Notes: generated by a model from the letters alone, not told the origin. A DNA stretch of 64,000 nt from Pseudomonas putida (GCA_029953615.1 CP124529.1:3534501-3598500), one strand, 5' to 3'. Shown: positions 49,205-60,049, numbered from the stretch's first letter. A program made the numbers and translations.

Positions 49205-51691
49205 TCAGAGGCAAGAGGTCTCCAGCCCGTCCTCCCGGTGCAACGCCACCTGACGGATCGACAGCCGCAGCTCCGCTGACAGCACACGCTTGGCCACGCC
49301 CTCGGCCAGCTCGCCGAGCTTGTCGTGATAACCCAGCTTGCCTTGCGCGTCGGCGTGCAGCACACCCTGCTCGACCAAGGTCTGGATGAAGTGGCGGAAC
49401 AGGGTCTTGTCGAAGAACTCCGGGGCATTCAGGCCGTGCAGGATCGACAGGCGCTGGGCCATCATCACGCAAAGGTCTTCCAGCTCTTCGGCGCTCAGGC
49501 TGTTCTGCCCGCTGTTGAGCAGCAGCGAGGTAGCCATGTAGAAACGCTGCAGGGTCTGGGTGATAGTGCGGGCGAGCAGGGTCAGCAACACGAACTGCCG
49601 CGAGCTGGGCGCCGGACGAATGTAAGTGTCGTTGTCCTGGCGCAGCAGCCCTTGCCCGACCAGCGCGGCCAGCCACTGGTCGATCACTGCATCCAGTTGC
49701 TCCGGCGACCAGCGCAGGAACAGTTCGGCCTGCAGGTAAGGGTACATGGCATGCACATACTGGCCCAGCAGTTCTCGGCTCATGCGCGAGCTGCTGAGGA
49801 AGAAGCTGGCCAGCAGTGCCGGCAGGGCGAAGATGTGCAGCACGTTGTTGCGGTAATAGGTCATCAGTACCGCGTTGCCTTCATCCAGGTACAGGATGCG
49901 GCCCAGGGCGTCCTTCTGCTCGGCCACCAGGTTCATGCCGCGCACGTGTTCGATCAGCGACTGGCCGTCGCCTTCGGGCAGGGTGGTGTGCGGCGAGTAA
50001 GGCACCTGGCGCAGCAAGGCCAGGTACAGGTCGAGCACGCGGGTCAGGGCGCGCTCGTCCAGGGCCAGGCGGCTGGTGGACAGCAACGCCAGGGCTACCA
50101 GGTTGACCGGGTTGATCGCGGCTGCCTCGTTGAGGTGGCGGGCAACGGTTTCGCCCAGGCGGCTGGTGGCGGCGTTGAGCCAGGCCGGGCGGTACTGCGG
50201 GCCGTGGTCCTGTTCACGCCAGCCGGGCTGTTGCTGGTCGAGGAAGCCGGCCAGGCGGATCGGTTCGCCGAAGTTGACGTACACCTGGCCAAAGCGCTGC
50301 TTGAGCGCGCCGAACACCTTGAAGATATCGAAGATCGACTCTTTCTTTTTGCTGGCACCGCGCAGTTCGCCCAGGTAGGTGCGGCCTTCGAGTACGCGCT
50401 CGTAGCCGATGTACACCGGTACGAACACGATCGGCGTGCGTGACGAGCGCAGGAAGCTGCGCAGGGTAATGGCCAGCATCCCGGTGCGCGGCTGCAGCAT
50501 GCGCCCGGTGCGCGAGCGGCCGCCTTCGACGAAGTACTCGACCGGGAAGCCCTTGGTGTACAGGGTTTGCAGGTATTCGTTGAATACCGCGGTGTACAGC
50601 GGGTTGCCCTTGAACGTGCGGCGCATGAAGAACGCACCGCCACGGCGCAGCAGGTTACCCACCAGCGGCATGTTGAGGTTGATGCCTGCGGCCACGTGCG
50701 GCGGGGTCAGGCCGTTGCGGAACAGCAGGTACGACAGCAGCAGGTAGTCGATGTGGCTGCGATGGCACGGTACGTAGATCACTTCGTGGCCGGGGGCGAT
50801 GCCCTGCACCTGCTCGATATGGTTGACCTTGATGCCGTCGTAGATCTTGTTCCAGAACCAGCTCAGCACCACTTCGAGGAAGCGGATGGCAGTGTAGGTG
50901 TAGTCCGAGGCAATCTCGTTGCCGTAGCGCAGAGCCTGGGCTTCGGCCTTGGCCAGCGGCAGGTTTCCACGCTGCGCTTCCTCGACGATGGCCTGGCGCA
51001 CCTGGGGCGCGTGGATAAGCCCCTTGACCAGGTTGCGCCGGTGCGAGATGTCGGGGCCGATGACGGCGGTCTTGAGGTTGCGAAAGTGCACGCGCATCAG
51101 GCGCTGGGCCATGCGCACTGTGCGCTCGTGGCCCTTGTTGTGCTGGACCAGTTCGCGCAGGTGAATGGGCGCGGAGAACTGTACCCGGGTCTTGCGCCCC
51201 AGGATCAACACGGTCAGCAGCCGGCGCAGGCGCCCGGTAACCGCCCAGCTGTCGGCAAACAGCAGCTTCCACGGGCTGGACTCACTGGCCGGGGTCTGGC
51301 CCCAGAACACGCTGACCGGAATGATCTGCGCATCTTCTTCGGCATGTTGGCTGACGGCGGCGACCAGTCGCTCCAGGGTGGGCGGGGCGCCGCGCTTGTC
51401 ATGGCGGCCGAGCCAGTCCGGGTCCGGGGTCAGATAGAAGAAGGCGGCCGGTTCCTGCAGCGGGCCAACCGCCACCGGCAGCACCGGGCGCGGCAGGCCC
51501 GCCTTGGTGCATTCATGGTCGAGCACGGCCAGGTCGGTAAGTGCGGGCGTGGGCAGGGCATAGAACACCGGGCGGCTGCGGTCGAGCTTGAGGGTGAGGG
51601 AGGACTGGTTGATGGTCTCGGAGCGCACCCACAGGTACAACAGGCGACGCAGGGCGCCGAAGATCAGGCGGCGCAGGGGGGAACGGGTCAT
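49205..51691 (-). CDS. plsB: Glycerol-3-phosphate 1-O-acyltransferase
   Basis: Inner-membrane enzyme (828 residues) adding the first acyl chain to glycerol-3-phosphate. Acyltransferase blocks are visible: [14 protein letters not shown] (HX4D), [24 protein letters not shown] and VPVYIGYE. Length fits the family (800-840). Start at 51691 rather than an upstream Met because the latter adds an unrelated leader; its SD is weak. Transcribed alone, divergent from the cold-shock gene. Confidence 0.95.
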   Translation of the reverse strand: MTRSPLRRLIFGALRRLLYLWVRSETINQSSLTLKLDRSRPVFYALPTPALTDLAVLDHECTKAGLPRPVLPVAVGPLQEPAAFFYLTPDPDWLGRHDKRGAPPTLERLVAAVSQHAEEDAQIIPVSVFWGQTPASESSPWKLLFADSWAVTGRLRRLLTVLILGRKTRVQFSAPIHLRELVQHNKGHERTVRMAQRLMRVHFRNLKTAVIGPDISHRRNLVKGLIHAPQVRQAIVEEAQRGNLPLAKAEAQALRYGNEIASDYTYTAIRFLEVVLSWFWNKIYDGIKVNHIEQVQGIAPGHEVIYVPCHRSHIDYLLLSYLLFRNGLTPPHVAAGINLNMPLVGNLLRRGGAFFMRRTFKGNPLYTAVFNEYLQTLYTKGFPVEYFVEGGRSRTGRMLQPRTGMLAITLRSFLRSSRTPIVFVPVYIGYERVLEGRTYLGELRGASKKKESIFDIFKVFGALKQRFGQVYVNFGEPIRLAGFLDQQQPGWREQDHGPQYRPAWLNAATSRLGETVARHLNEAAAINPVNLVALALLSTSRLALDERALTRVLDLYLALLRQVPYSPHTTLPEGDGQSLIEHVRGMNLVAEQKDALGRILYLDEGNAVLMTYYRNNVLHIFALPALLASFFLSSSRMSRELLGQYVHAMYPYLQAELFLRWSPEQLDAVIDQWLAALVGQGLLRQDNDTYIRPAPSSRQFVLLTLLARTITQTLQRFYMATSLLLNSGQNSLSAEELEDLCVMMAQRLSILHGLNAPEFFDKTLFRHFIQTLVEQGVLHADAQGKLGYHDKLGELAEGVAKRVLSAELRLSIRQVALHREDGLETSCL

Positions 51692-51815
51692 GGGGTGTGT
51701 GCCCTGGGTGTGATGTTCAGAGGGGTATCCAGCCAATTAGTCTGCCGTATCCGCGCAAGTTCAGCAAAAATCGCCGAACGGCGCGACGGTCATCAAATTT
51801 TTTTGTTCTGTGTCA

Positions 51816-51821
51816 TATACT
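51816..51821 (+). promoter_or_regulatory. Putative -10 element of the cold-shock gene
   Basis: TATACT about 104 bp upstream of the cold-shock ATG, giving a leader near 95 nt. The T-rich stretch before it replaces a clear -35. Confidence 0.4.
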
Positions 51822-51859
51822 CGGCCTGCCACTTGCAAGATATTTGCGCAAGCGGCGTC

Positions 51860-51884
51860 GACACAGGGAGCAGACCCCTGTGTC
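51860..51884 (+). promoter_or_regulatory. 5' UTR hairpin upstream of the cold-shock gene
   Basis: GACACAGGG-AGCAGAC-CCCTGTGTC, a perfect nine-base stem with a seven-base loop, ends 40 bases before the ATG. A second short stem CTTGC/GCAAG (51832-51852) precedes it. Structured long leaders are typical of cold-inducible csp mRNAs. Confidence 0.55.
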
Positions 51885-51924
51885 TACAAGGCGATCTTCA
51901 CAATAAAAATCCGGAGTAGTTCAG

Positions 51925-52134
51925 ATGTCGTCTCGTGAGACTGGGAATGTAAAGTGGTTCAACGATGCCAAGGGTTATGGCTTCATTCAGCGCGAAGGTG
52001 GTGCGGATGTATTCGTCCACTATCGGGCGATCCGCGGTGAGGGGCATCGTACCCTGGTCGAAGGACAGCGGGTGGAATACGCCTGCGTGCAGGGCCAGAA
52101 AGGCCTGCAAGCCGAAGACGTAGTGGGCCTCTGA
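51925..52134 (+). CDS. Cold-shock domain protein
   Basis: CspA-family single-stranded nucleic-acid-binding protein of 69 residues. RNP1 KGYGFIQ and RNP2 VFVHYRAI are intact. GGAG lies ten bases before the ATG. Acts as an RNA chaperone; whether it is cold-induced cannot be read from the coding region. Paralogues are usual in Pseudomonas, so the exact csp name is not given. Confidence 0.93.
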   Translation: MSSRETGNVKWFNDAKGYGFIQREGGADVFVHYRAIRGEGHRTLVEGQRVEYACVQGQKGLQAEDVVGL

Positions 52135-52159
52135 GCCTCATGCTGTAAGGCTTGTTGTG

Positions 52160-52243
52160 GGGGCTGGCTTGCCGGCGATCACCGGCGAAGCCGGTGCCAG
52201 GCACCGTGTTGCCTGAATCGCCGGCAAGCCGGGCTCCCACAAA
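52160..52243. repeat. REP-like inverted pair, GCCGGC variant
   Basis: CTGGCTTGCCGGCGAT and ATCGCCGGCAAGCCGGGCTC in inverted orientation around ACCGGCGAAGCCGGT. Same variant as at 8661. Lies between convergent genes. Confidence 0.75.
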
Positions 52244-52260
52244 GAATGAATGCACTGCAT

Positions 52261-52635
52261 TCAGGTGCGCCAGGTGATTTCCTCTTCACCGTCGGCGCTG
52301 ATGCGCACCCAGCGGTCGGCATCTTCTTCCCCGTCTTCCTCCACCCAGCCACCTGGCGCGCAGCGCACTTCCACACCCAGTGCGGCAAATGCGGCGCGGG
52401 CGCAGGCAACGTCATCGGCCCATGGCGTCTGGTCGCTTTCCAGGTACAGGCTGTTCCATTTCCCTACAGCCTTGGGTAGCCAAGTGACCGGAATGTTACC
52501 GGCCTGGCACTTGAAGGTATGGCCTTTCTGCTTCCATTCGCTGCACGGGCCGATCGCCTGGGCGAGCCACTCGGCAATCTGCTTGTGGTCGACGTCGGTG
52601 TCCTTCAGGTAGATCTCGATATCAGGTTGGCGCAT
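52261..52635 (-). CDS. Conserved hypothetical protein
   Basis: Soluble acidic protein of 124 residues beginning MRQPDIEIYLKDTDVDHKQI; contains two Trp-rich segments (IPVTWLPKAVGKWNSLYLES, DQTPWADDVACARAAFAALG). No known domain. CGGAG is near the ATG. Starts 17 bases after rlmA, so it is probably the last gene of a dapE-rlmA unit. Function unknown. Confidence 0.75.
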   Translation of the reverse strand: MRQPDIEIYLKDTDVDHKQIAEWLAQAIGPCSEWKQKGHTFKCQAGNIPVTWLPKAVGKWNSLYLESDQTPWADDVACARAAFAALGVEVRCAPGGWVEEDGEEDADRWVRISADGEEEITWRT

Positions 52636-52652
52636 AAGGGCTCCGGGTGTGC

Positions 52653-53465
52653 TCAGTCTTGGCGCACGAAATAGTCATAACGCATGGAAACCGTGACCTC
52701 GAACGGCTCGGGCTGGTCGATCACCCGGGCACGCTTTTCGGCACTGGCGCGCCAGCCGTGCGGGGTCATGGCCAGCAGGTCGGCACGGGCCTTGGGCGCG
52801 GCCAGGCTCAGGCGGAACTCCAGGGTTTCGCTGTGGGCATGGACCATGCCTTCGGGGACCAGGGCCAGGTGTTTGTCGTCGGCGTAAGGGCGTACTTCAT
52901 CGTAGAGCACTTCGCGCAGTTCCATCAGGTGGCCGCTGGTGGGGCCGACCCGCATCAGGCCGCCGCCGGGGCTGAGCAGGCGCTTGGCCTCAGCCCAGTC
53001 CAGCGGGCTGAACACGCTGGCGATGAACTGGCAGCTGGCGTCCGCCAGCGGCACACGGGCCATGCTTGCGACCATCCAGGTGACTTCCGGCGCACGGCGG
53101 CAGGCGCGCTTGACCGCCTCACGGGAGATGTCCAGGGCATAACCGTCGGCAGTTGGCAGGGCCTGGGCGATCTGCGCGGTGTAGTAACCCTCGCCGCAGC
53201 CGATGTCCAGCCAGGCGTCAGGCTGGCGCTCGGCGGCCAGGTCGGCCAAGCGGCGGGCCACCGGCGCATAGTGGCCAGCGTCGAGGAAGTCGCGGCGGGC
53301 CTCGACCATGGCCTGGTTGTCACCCGGGTCGCGGCTGTTCTTGTGCTGCACCGGCAGCAGGTTCAGGTAACCCTGGCGGGCGCGGTCGAAGCGGTGGCCG
53401 GCCGGGCACACCACACCGTTGTCGAGCCGGCTCAGCGGCGCCTGGCAAAGAGGGCAGGCGAGCAT
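52653..53465 (-). CDS. rlmA: 23S rRNA (guanine) methyltransferase RlmA
   Basis: SAM-dependent methyltransferase of 270 residues for G745 (or G748) of 23S rRNA. The N-terminal zinc ribbon (Cys4, Cys7, Cys20, His24) and SAM motif WLDIGCGEGYYTAQIA are clear. The start overlaps the dapE stop by one base (TGATG). G745 versus G748 specificity is not decided by sequence; the gammaproteobacterial type is G745. Confidence 0.9.
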   Translation of the reverse strand: MLACPLCQAPLSRLDNGVVCPAGHRFDRARQGYLNLLPVQHKNSRDPGDNQAMVEARRDFLDAGHYAPVARRLADLAAERQPDAWLDIGCGEGYYTAQIAQALPTADGYALDISREAVKRACRRAPEVTWMVASMARVPLADASCQFIASVFSPLDWAEAKRLLSPGGGLMRVGPTSGHLMELREVLYDEVRPYADDKHLALVPEGMVHAHSETLEFRLSLAAPKARADLLAMTPHGWRASAEKRARVIDQPEPFEVTVSMRYDYFVRQD

Positions 53466-54616
53466 CAGGCGAGCAACCGGACCAGGGTCTGGTAGTAGAT
53501 TTCGGTCAGCAGGTCGAGGTCGCTGGCCAGGATCCGCTCGTCGACCTGGTGGATGGTGGCGTTGACCGGGCCGAGCTCGACCACCTGGGTGCCCATGGTG
53601 GCGATGAAGCGGCCATCGGAGGTGCCGCCGCTGGTCGACGGCTGGGTGTCGCGGCCGGTGACGCCCTTGATGCTGGCCGAGACGGCGTCCAGCAACTCGC
53701 CCGGTTCGGTGAGGAACGGCAGGCCCGACAGCGCCCAGTCGATCGACCAGTCCAGCTCATGCTTGTCGAGGATCGACGACACCCGCGCCTGCAGGCCTTC
53801 GACGGTGGACTCGGTGGAGAAGCGGAAGTTGAACAGTGCAGTCAGCTCGCCTGGGACCACGTTGGTGGCGCCGGTGCCGGAGTTGAGGTTGGAAATCTGG
53901 AAGCTGGTCGGCGGGAAGAACGCATTGCCTTCGTCCCAGTGCTCGGCTGCCAGTTCCGCCAGGGCCGGCGCGGCCAGGTGGATCGGGTTGCGCGCCAGGT
54001 GCGGGTAGGCCACATGCCCCTGCTTGCCGCGCACGGTGAGCTTGGCGCCCAGCGAGCCGCGGCGGCCATTCTTGACCACGTCACCCAGCAGGGTGGTGCT
54101 GGAGGGTTCGCCGACGATGCACCAGTCCAGGCGCTCGTTGCGTGCTTTCAGGCGCTCGACCACGGCCTTGGTGCCATGGTGGGCCGGGCCTTCCTCGTCG
54201 CTGGTGATCAGGAACGCAACCTTGCCACGGTGGTCCGGGTAGTCCTGCACGAAGCGCTCGCTGGCAATCACCATGGAGGCCAGGCTGCCCTTCATGTCGG
54301 CGGCACCACGGCCGCACAGCATGCCGTCGGCGTCGATCAGCGCTTCGAACGGCTCATGCTGCCATTGCTGCACCGGGCCGGTGGGCACCACGTCGGTATG
54401 GCCGGCGAAGCACAGCACCGGGCCGTCCTGGCTGCCGTGGGTGGCCCAGAAGTTGTCGACGTCCTCGATGCGCATGGGTTCCAGCTGGAAGCCGACGGCG
54501 CCCAGGCGGTTCATCATCTGCGCCTGGCAATCGGCGTCGACGGGGGTGACCGAGGGGCGACGGATCAGGTCGCAGGCCAGTTGAAGGGTAGGCGAGAGCT
54601 CGGCTGGGGCCGTCAT
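53465..54616 (-). CDS. dapE: Succinyl-diaminopimelate desuccinylase
   Basis: Zinc hydrolase of 383 residues in lysine and peptidoglycan diaminopimelate synthesis. Metal-ligand motifs: FAGHTDVVP (His73, Asp75), GRGAADMKG (Asp107) and [11 protein letters not shown] (Glu141/142), with the M20 lid domain in the middle. GGAG precedes the ATG. It forms a unit with rlmA and lies next to ndvB, the same arrangement known in P. aeruginosa. Confidence 0.96.
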   Translation of the reverse strand: MTAPAELSPTLQLACDLIRRPSVTPVDADCQAQMMNRLGAVGFQLEPMRIEDVDNFWATHGSQDGPVLCFAGHTDVVPTGPVQQWQHEPFEALIDADGMLCGRGAADMKGSLASMVIASERFVQDYPDHRGKVAFLITSDEEGPAHHGTKAVVERLKARNERLDWCIVGEPSSTTLLGDVVKNGRRGSLGAKLTVRGKQGHVAYPHLARNPIHLAAPALAELAAEHWDEGNAFFPPTSFQISNLNSGTGATNVVPGELTALFNFRFSTESTVEGLQARVSSILDKHELDWSIDWALSGLPFLTEPGELLDAVSASIKGVTGRDTQPSTSGGTSDGRFIATMGTQVVELGPVNATIHQVDERILASDLDLLTEIYYQTLVRLLA

Positions 54617-54690
54617 GGGGGACTCCGGGGCAAGGCAAGGCGGGGAAAACTGAGGGCGTTATCTTATATCAAATGGTTTCAGGCGGCACG

Positions 54691-54781
54691 GCCCATTCGC
54701 GGGCACGCCCGCTCCCACAGGTACTGCACAGCTCTGAATGTCGGTGACAGACCTGTGGGAGCGGGCGTGCCCGCGAATAGG
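54691..54781. repeat. REP inverted pair
   Basis: CCCATTCGCGGGCACGCCCG and inverse in the gap between ndvB and dapE. Confidence 0.85.
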
Positions 54782-54803
54782 CTGCAAAGAAGCCCCGGCA
54801 ATC

Positions 54804-57396
54804 TCAGGCCTGCTGCGGCTCAGCGGCCTTCTCCCCAGGCTTGGGCAGCGAAGACAGGAAGGCCATCACCAACGCCGCCACATAAGGCAACGACTGCACC
54901 AGCAACATCGCCACCCAGAAGCGCATGTCCGAGCTCGGCAGCCCCTGTACCAGGTAGATGCCCAGCGCCGCGCCCCACAGCAGCAACATGATGAACAGCT
55001 CTTCACGCGCTTCGGATATCGCCACCAGCAACCCATGGCTGTCGGCATTCTTCGGCGTGCGGAAGAACGGCATGCTGCTGGTGAAGAACCCGTACAGCAC
55101 CGCCTTGGCAATGGTATGCGACAGTGCCAGCCCCGCCAGCGCCGCAGCAAAGGCATCCTTCAGGTTCACCCCCACCGCGCGGCGGTAGAGGAAGATGATC
55201 TTGCCGACCTTGAAGAAGAACAGCGCCAGTGGCGGAATGGCAAAGATCATCAGCGGCGGGTCGACCCGGTGCGGCACGATGATCATCGCCGCCGACCACA
55301 GCAGCGCGCCGACGGTGAAGAAGATGTTCATGCCATCGGCGATCCATGGCAGCCAACCGGCCAGGAAGTGGTAGCGCTGGCCGCGGGTCAGCTCGCTGCC
55401 CTTGCCGCGTAGCAGGGCGCTGGCGTGGTGCTTGATGATCTGGATGGCGCCGTAGGCCCAGCGGAAGCGTTGCTTCTTGAAGTCGATGAAGGTGTCTGGC
55501 ATGCAGGCCCTTGCCATAGCTGTTGTGAGCATAGGCGGCCGACAGGCCCTTCTCGAATACCCGCAAGCCCAGTTCGGCGTCCTCGCAGATGCACCACTCG
55601 GCCCAACCCAGCTCTTCCAGCACGCTGCGCCGGGTCATGGTCATGGTGCCGTGCTGAATGATCGCGTCACGGTCGTTGCGGGTGACCATGCCGATGTGGA
55701 AGAAGCCCTTGTACTCGCTGTAGCACAGCTTCTTGAAGGCGCTTTCGTGCTGGTCGCGGTAGTCCTGCGGCGACTGCACCACGGCAATTTTCGGGTCGGC
55801 GAAGTGCGGCACCATGTGCTTGAGCCAGTTGCGGTCGACGCAGTAGTCCGAGTCGATCACCGCGATCACTTCGGCGTCCTTGGCGGTGTGCGGGATCAGG
55901 TAGTTCAGCGCGCCACCCTTGAAACCGGCCAGGGGCGCGACGTGGAAGAACCTGAAGCGCTCGCCGAGCTTCTCGCAATGGGCCTTCAGTGGCTCCCACA
56001 CGGCCGGGTCCTTGGTGTTGTTGTCGATCACCAGCACTTCGTAGTCGGGGTAGTCCAGTGCAGCCAGGGCGTCGAGGGTCTGCTTCACCATCTCTGGCGG
56101 CTCGTTGTAGCACGGCACATGCACCGACACCTTGGGCCGGTAGGCGCTGTCGGCCTGCACCGGCAGGAACTCGCGCCGGCGCTTGTGTATCCATACCGCC
56201 TCGGCCAGTTCGTGGGCCTCGGTCAGCAGCACGATGAACACGCCCAGCGCGCCAAGGGCCAGCAGCACACCCACGGTCAGGCTGAACCAGGTGCTGTATT
56301 GCTGGCTGTAGTCGTAGGCGATCCATACCAGCACCGACCCGCACAGGAAGGTAATGAAGGTCAGGAAGGTGCGGCCACGCTGGCGCAAGGCCGAACCGTC
56401 GATGAACAGTACCATCAGGGCAATCATCGCCAGCACCACCGAGGCGACCGCCAGGGCACGCCACTGCGGGATAGCCACCACCGGGCCGTCGAAGTTGAAT
56501 TTTTGCTGGCGTTCGGCGTTGTACACGCCCCAGTAGGCGCCTACCGAGCCTTCGTCGCTGGCCTTCCACGGTTGGTCGTAGGCTTCGATGACGAAGTAGT
56601 TGTAGCCGCGGCGGTTGAGGGTGTTGACCAGGGTGCGCAGGTAGATGGCCTGGTCGGCCTGGGTGGCGTCGGCACCACCGCGCATGCGGCCGTTGCTCGG
56701 CCAGCCGACTTCCGATAGCAGCAGGGGTTTGCGTGGGAACTGGTGTTTCAGCTCGCGGGCGCGGTCGAGCACGAACTCGACCGAATCCTTCATCGGCACG
56801 AACTCCCAGTACGGCAGGATGTGCGCGGCAATCAGGTCGACGTGCTTGGCCAGTTGCGGGTTTTCCTTCCAGATGTGCCATTGCTCGCTGGTGGTTACCG
56901 GCACCTTGACCGCTGCACGTACCCGGTCGAGGTATTTGATCAGGTTTTCCGGCGTGACTTCTTCACGGAACAGCGCTTCGTTGCCGACCACAACCCGCAC
57001 CACGCTGCGCGAGGTGTTGGCCAGCTGGATGGCGGTGGCGATTTCGCGCTCGTTGCGCTCCAGGTCCGGGCTGATCCAGATGCCCAGCGTTACCCGCAGG
57101 CCGAACTCCTCGGCCAGGCGCGGGATATCCGCCTGGGTGCCCTCCACGGTGTAGATCCGGATACTGTCGGTCAGTTTGCTCAACTGCTCCAGGTCCTGAC
57201 GCATCTCGTCGTCACTGGGGTACTGGCCCTTCTGCGGGCTCTCACCCAGACGGAACGGTGAGTACGAGAAGCCAGAGATCTGCTCTGGCCAGGCGGGGGC
57301 GGAAACCGGGCGGTTGATTAGCGCCCAGAATCCGGTGAACAACGCGGCGATGGCCAGGACCACGACCAGGTTCAGGCCGAATTTACGTGAAGACAT
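54804..57396 (-). CDS. ndvB: GH17-GT2 glucan synthase NdvB (frame broken by one base)
   Basis: Inner-membrane beta-glucan glucosyltransferase. Domains: TM (7-26); a GH17-like domain (about 40-310, FSYSPFRLG, LLSEVGWPSNG); TM spans (about 325-410); GT2 (about 430-680) with VIDNN, AVIDSDYCVDRNW, CEDAELGLR and KKQRFRW; C-terminal TM spans. The frame breaks at about 55503 where an extra base splits GKGL from MPDTFIDFKKQRFRW. Corrected length is 863 residues. P. aeruginosa NdvB makes cyclic beta-1,3-glucans linked to biofilm antibiotic tolerance. Adjacent to dapE as there. The break removes the QxxRW motif if real. Confidence 0.9.
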
Positions 57397-57483
57397 TGTC
57401 GTCCATATGTGTCGAAGTGATAGGACATTAAAGCAGGGTTGGTAGTGTCTTTCCTAACGATGCAGGCCATGGGCCCGCTGGCA

Positions 57484-57489
57484 TATAAT
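57484..57489 (+). promoter_or_regulatory. Putative -10 element of tcdA
   Basis: Perfect TATAAT 20 bases before the tcdA ATG; no consensus -35 at normal spacing. Confidence 0.5.
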
Positions 57490-57509
57490 GCGCGCCGGTT
57501 TTTTGGGGT

Positions 57510-58325
57510 ATGAGCATGAGCACAGAAGATCCACGCTTCGCCGGCGTTGCCCGGCTGTATGGCGACCAGGGGCTGCACCGCCTGGGCCAGGCCCATGTGG
57601 CCGTGGTCGGTATTGGCGGGGTAGGCTCGTGGGCTGCGGAAGCGCTGGCCCGCAGTGGCGTGGGCGAGATCACCTTGTTCGACCTTGACGACGTCTGTGT
57701 CAGCAACACCAACCGCCAGGCCCATGCCCTGGAAGGGCAGGTGGGGCGACCCAAGGTCGAGGTCATGGCCGAGCGCCTGCGGGCGATCAACCCGGCGTGC
57801 ACGGTGCATGCGGTGGCCGACTTCGTTACCCGCGACACCATGGTCGAGTACATCACCGAGCACCTCGATTGCGTGATCGACTGCATCGACAGCGTCATGG
57901 CCAAGGCCGCCCTGATCGCCTGGTGCCGGCGCCGCAAGATCGCCATCGTCACCACGGGTGGTGCCGGTGGGCAGATCGACCCGACCCAGATCCAGATCGC
58001 CGACCTGAACAAGACCTTCAACGACCCGCTGGCCTCGCGGGTGCGTTCCACCCTGCGCCGCGACTACAACTTTTCGCGCAATGTCAGCCGCAACTATGGC
58101 GTGCCATGCGTGTTCTCCAGCGAACAGCTGCGCTATCCCAAGGGCGATGGCAGCGTTTGCCTGCAGAAGAGCTTCGTCGGCGAGGGCGTGCGCCTGGACT
58201 GCTCGGGTGGCTTTGGCGCGGTGATGATGGTGACTGCGACCTTTGGCATGGTGGCGGCGAGCAAGGCGGTGGAAAAACTGGTGGCGGGGGCGCGGCGGCC
58301 TTCGGAGCGGGTCAAGCCTGAATAG
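57510..58325 (+). CDS. tcdA: tRNA threonylcarbamoyladenosine dehydratase
   Basis: E1-like enzyme (CsdL) of 271 residues forming cyclic t6A in tRNA. ATP-binding VVGIGGVGSWAAEALARSG, DLDDVCVSNTNRQAHA and the conserved CIDSVMAKAAL and TTGGAGGQIDPT are present. ATG at 57510 or 57516 (MSMSTED). It converges on csdE-csdA, which supply sulfur chemistry in the same E. coli cluster. Confidence 0.93.
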   Translation: MSMSTEDPRFAGVARLYGDQGLHRLGQAHVAVVGIGGVGSWAAEALARSGVGEITLFDLDDVCVSNTNRQAHALEGQVGRPKVEVMAERLRAINPACTVHAVADFVTRDTMVEYITEHLDCVIDCIDSVMAKAALIAWCRRRKIAIVTTGGAGGQIDPTQIQIADLNKTFNDPLASRVRSTLRRDYNFSRNVSRNYGVPCVFSSEQLRYPKGDGSVCLQKSFVGEGVRLDCSGGFGAVMMVTATFGMVAASKAVEKLVAGARRPSERVKPE

Positions 58326-58332
58326 ACCGCAT

Positions 58333-58427
58333 GGGCTTCTTCGCGGGCTTGCCCGCTCCCACAGGTACTGCATCTCTCTCAAGAACGATGAGGACCCTGT
58401 GGGAGCGGGCAAGCCCGCGAAAAGGCC
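58333..58427. repeat. REP inverted pair
   Basis: GGCTTCTTCGCGGGCTTGCC and inverse between convergent tcdA and csdE. Confidence 0.88.
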
Positions 58428-58436
58428 AGCACCGAT

Positions 58437-58847
58437 TCAACGGTTGGACGCCAGCTCCGCCATCCGCTGCAACACCGCATGCAGGCCATTGCTGCGCGAC
58501 GGCGACAGCTGGCGCTCCAGCCCCAGCTGAGTGAACCACTCACGCAGATCAAGCCCGGCCAGCTCTTCACTGGCCAACCCCTGTACCCGCACCAGCAACA
58601 ACGCCAGTAGCCCGCGCAACAGGCGTGCATCGCTGCTGGCCTTGAACCGCCACAAGCCCTCGACCTGCTCGGCCACAAGCCAGACCAGGCTTTCGCAGCC
58701 ATGCACCCGGTTGGCCTCGGTCTTTTCGCTGTCAGTCAGCGGGTCCAGGCGGTCGCCCCACTGCATCAGTAGCCGTGCTCGCTGCTCCCAGCCCTTGCTT
58801 TGCTCAAACGCCTCCAGCGCCTGACATGCCTGTGCCGGCAGGTTCAT
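58437..58847 (-). CDS. csdE: SufE-family sulfur acceptor CsdE
   Basis: Product of 136 residues accepting sulfur from the cysteine desulfurase. The acceptor Cys51 is in RVHGCESLVWL. Overlaps csdA by four bases (ATGA), so synthesis is coupled. Length typical of CsdE/SufE. Confidence 0.92.
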   Translation of the reverse strand: MNLPAQACQALEAFEQSKGWEQRARLLMQWGDRLDPLTDSEKTEANRVHGCESLVWLVAEQVEGLWRFKASSDARLLRGLLALLLVRVQGLASEELAGLDLREWFTQLGLERQLSPSRSNGLHAVLQRMAELASNR

Positions 58848-60049
58848 CGCAGCAGCTCCAGGCCCTGATCCAGCGCCGCGAAGAAACGCTGCAAGTCATC
58901 GCTGTCGTTGTACAGCCCCAGCGACACGCGAATAGCGCCCTCCAGCCCCAACCCCTTCAGCAGCGGCATGGCACAGTGGTGCCCGGCACGCACGGCGATG
59001 CCTTGTTCGGTCAGCAAGTGGGCGATGTCGGCGTTGTGCACGCCTTCGATGACGAAACTGGCAAGGGCTGCCTGTGGTGTGCCAACAATGCGCACACCCT
59101 CGCGGTCCGCCAGGCCACGCAGCAGTTGCTGGTGCAGGCTGGTTTCATGGGCTTCGAGTGCCTGGGCATCGAGGCTGGCCAGATAGTCCAGGGTCGCACC
59201 CAGGCCGATCACCCCGGCAATCGGCGGCGTACCTGCCTCGAAGCCCAGCGGCGCCGGGCGGAAGCTGGCGCTGTGGTACTCGGCCAGTTGCACCATCTCG
59301 CCGCCGAACTGCCAGTGCTGCAGCAGGTCCAGCGCCTGGCTGCGGCCGTACAGCACACCAACGCCTTCCGGGCCGTACAGCTTGTGGCTGGAGAATACAT
59401 AGAAGTCGCAGCCAAGCTGCTGCACATCATGGCGGCCATGCACCACGCCCTGGGCACCGTCGACCACGGTCAGCGCGCCTTGGGCGCGGGCATGGGCCAG
59501 CAGCGCCGGTAGCGGCTGCCAGGTGCCCAGTACGTTGGACAACTGGCTCAGGGCCAGCACTCGGGTGCGCGGGCCGATCAGTTGCAATGCCTGGTCCTGG
59601 TCGATGCGGCCATGGGCATCCAGCGGCAGCACCACCAGGCGCAGGTTGCGCCGGCGTGCCAGCTGCTGCCAGGGCAGCAGGTTGGCATGGTGCTCCAGGG
59701 CGCTGACGGCAATTTCGTCACCGGCCTCGAAGCGGTGTTCCAGGCCATAGGCCAGCAGGTTCAGCGCCGAAGTGGCGCCGTGGGTGAAGATGATCTGCCG
59801 CGCGTCTGCCGCATTGAGCCAGGCGGCAACCTTGTCGCGGCTGGTTTCGAAGGCCTGGGTCGCCAGTGCGCCGGGCAAGTGCTGGGCGCGGTGCACGTTG
59901 GCCGCGCCATGGCCATAGTAATGGCTCAGGGCATCAAGCAGGGCTTGTGGCTTCTGGGTGGTGGCGGCGCTGTCCAGGTAGGTCTGGTGCTGCCGTTGCA
60001 GGGCGGCGATGGCGGGAAAATCGGCACGCCAGGGGGAGGGCTGGAACAT
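58844..60049 (-). CDS. csdA: Cysteine desulfurase CsdA
   Basis: PLP-dependent class V aminotransferase fold, 401 residues. The Schiff-base Lys223 lies in FSSHKLYGPEG and the sulfur-carrying Cys359 in RAGHHCAMPL. The group-II-type layout around the active Cys fits CsdA/SufS rather than IscS. Pairs with CsdE; dapD lies upstream. Confidence 0.93.
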   Translation of the reverse strand: MFQPSPWRADFPAIAALQRQHQTYLDSAATTQKPQALLDALSHYYGHGAANVHRAQHLPGALATQAFETSRDKVAAWLNAADARQIIFTHGATSALNLLAYGLEHRFEAGDEIAVSALEHHANLLPWQQLARRRNLRLVVLPLDAHGRIDQDQALQLIGPRTRVLALSQLSNVLGTWQPLPALLAHARAQGALTVVDGAQGVVHGRHDVQQLGCDFYVFSSHKLYGPEGVGVLYGRSQALDLLQHWQFGGEMVQLAEYHSASFRPAPLGFEAGTPPIAGVIGLGATLDYLASLDAQALEAHETSLHQQLLRGLADREGVRIVGTPQAALASFVIEGVHNADIAHLLTEQGIAVRAGHHCAMPLLKGLGLEGAIRVSLGLYNDSDDLQRFFAALDQGLELLR

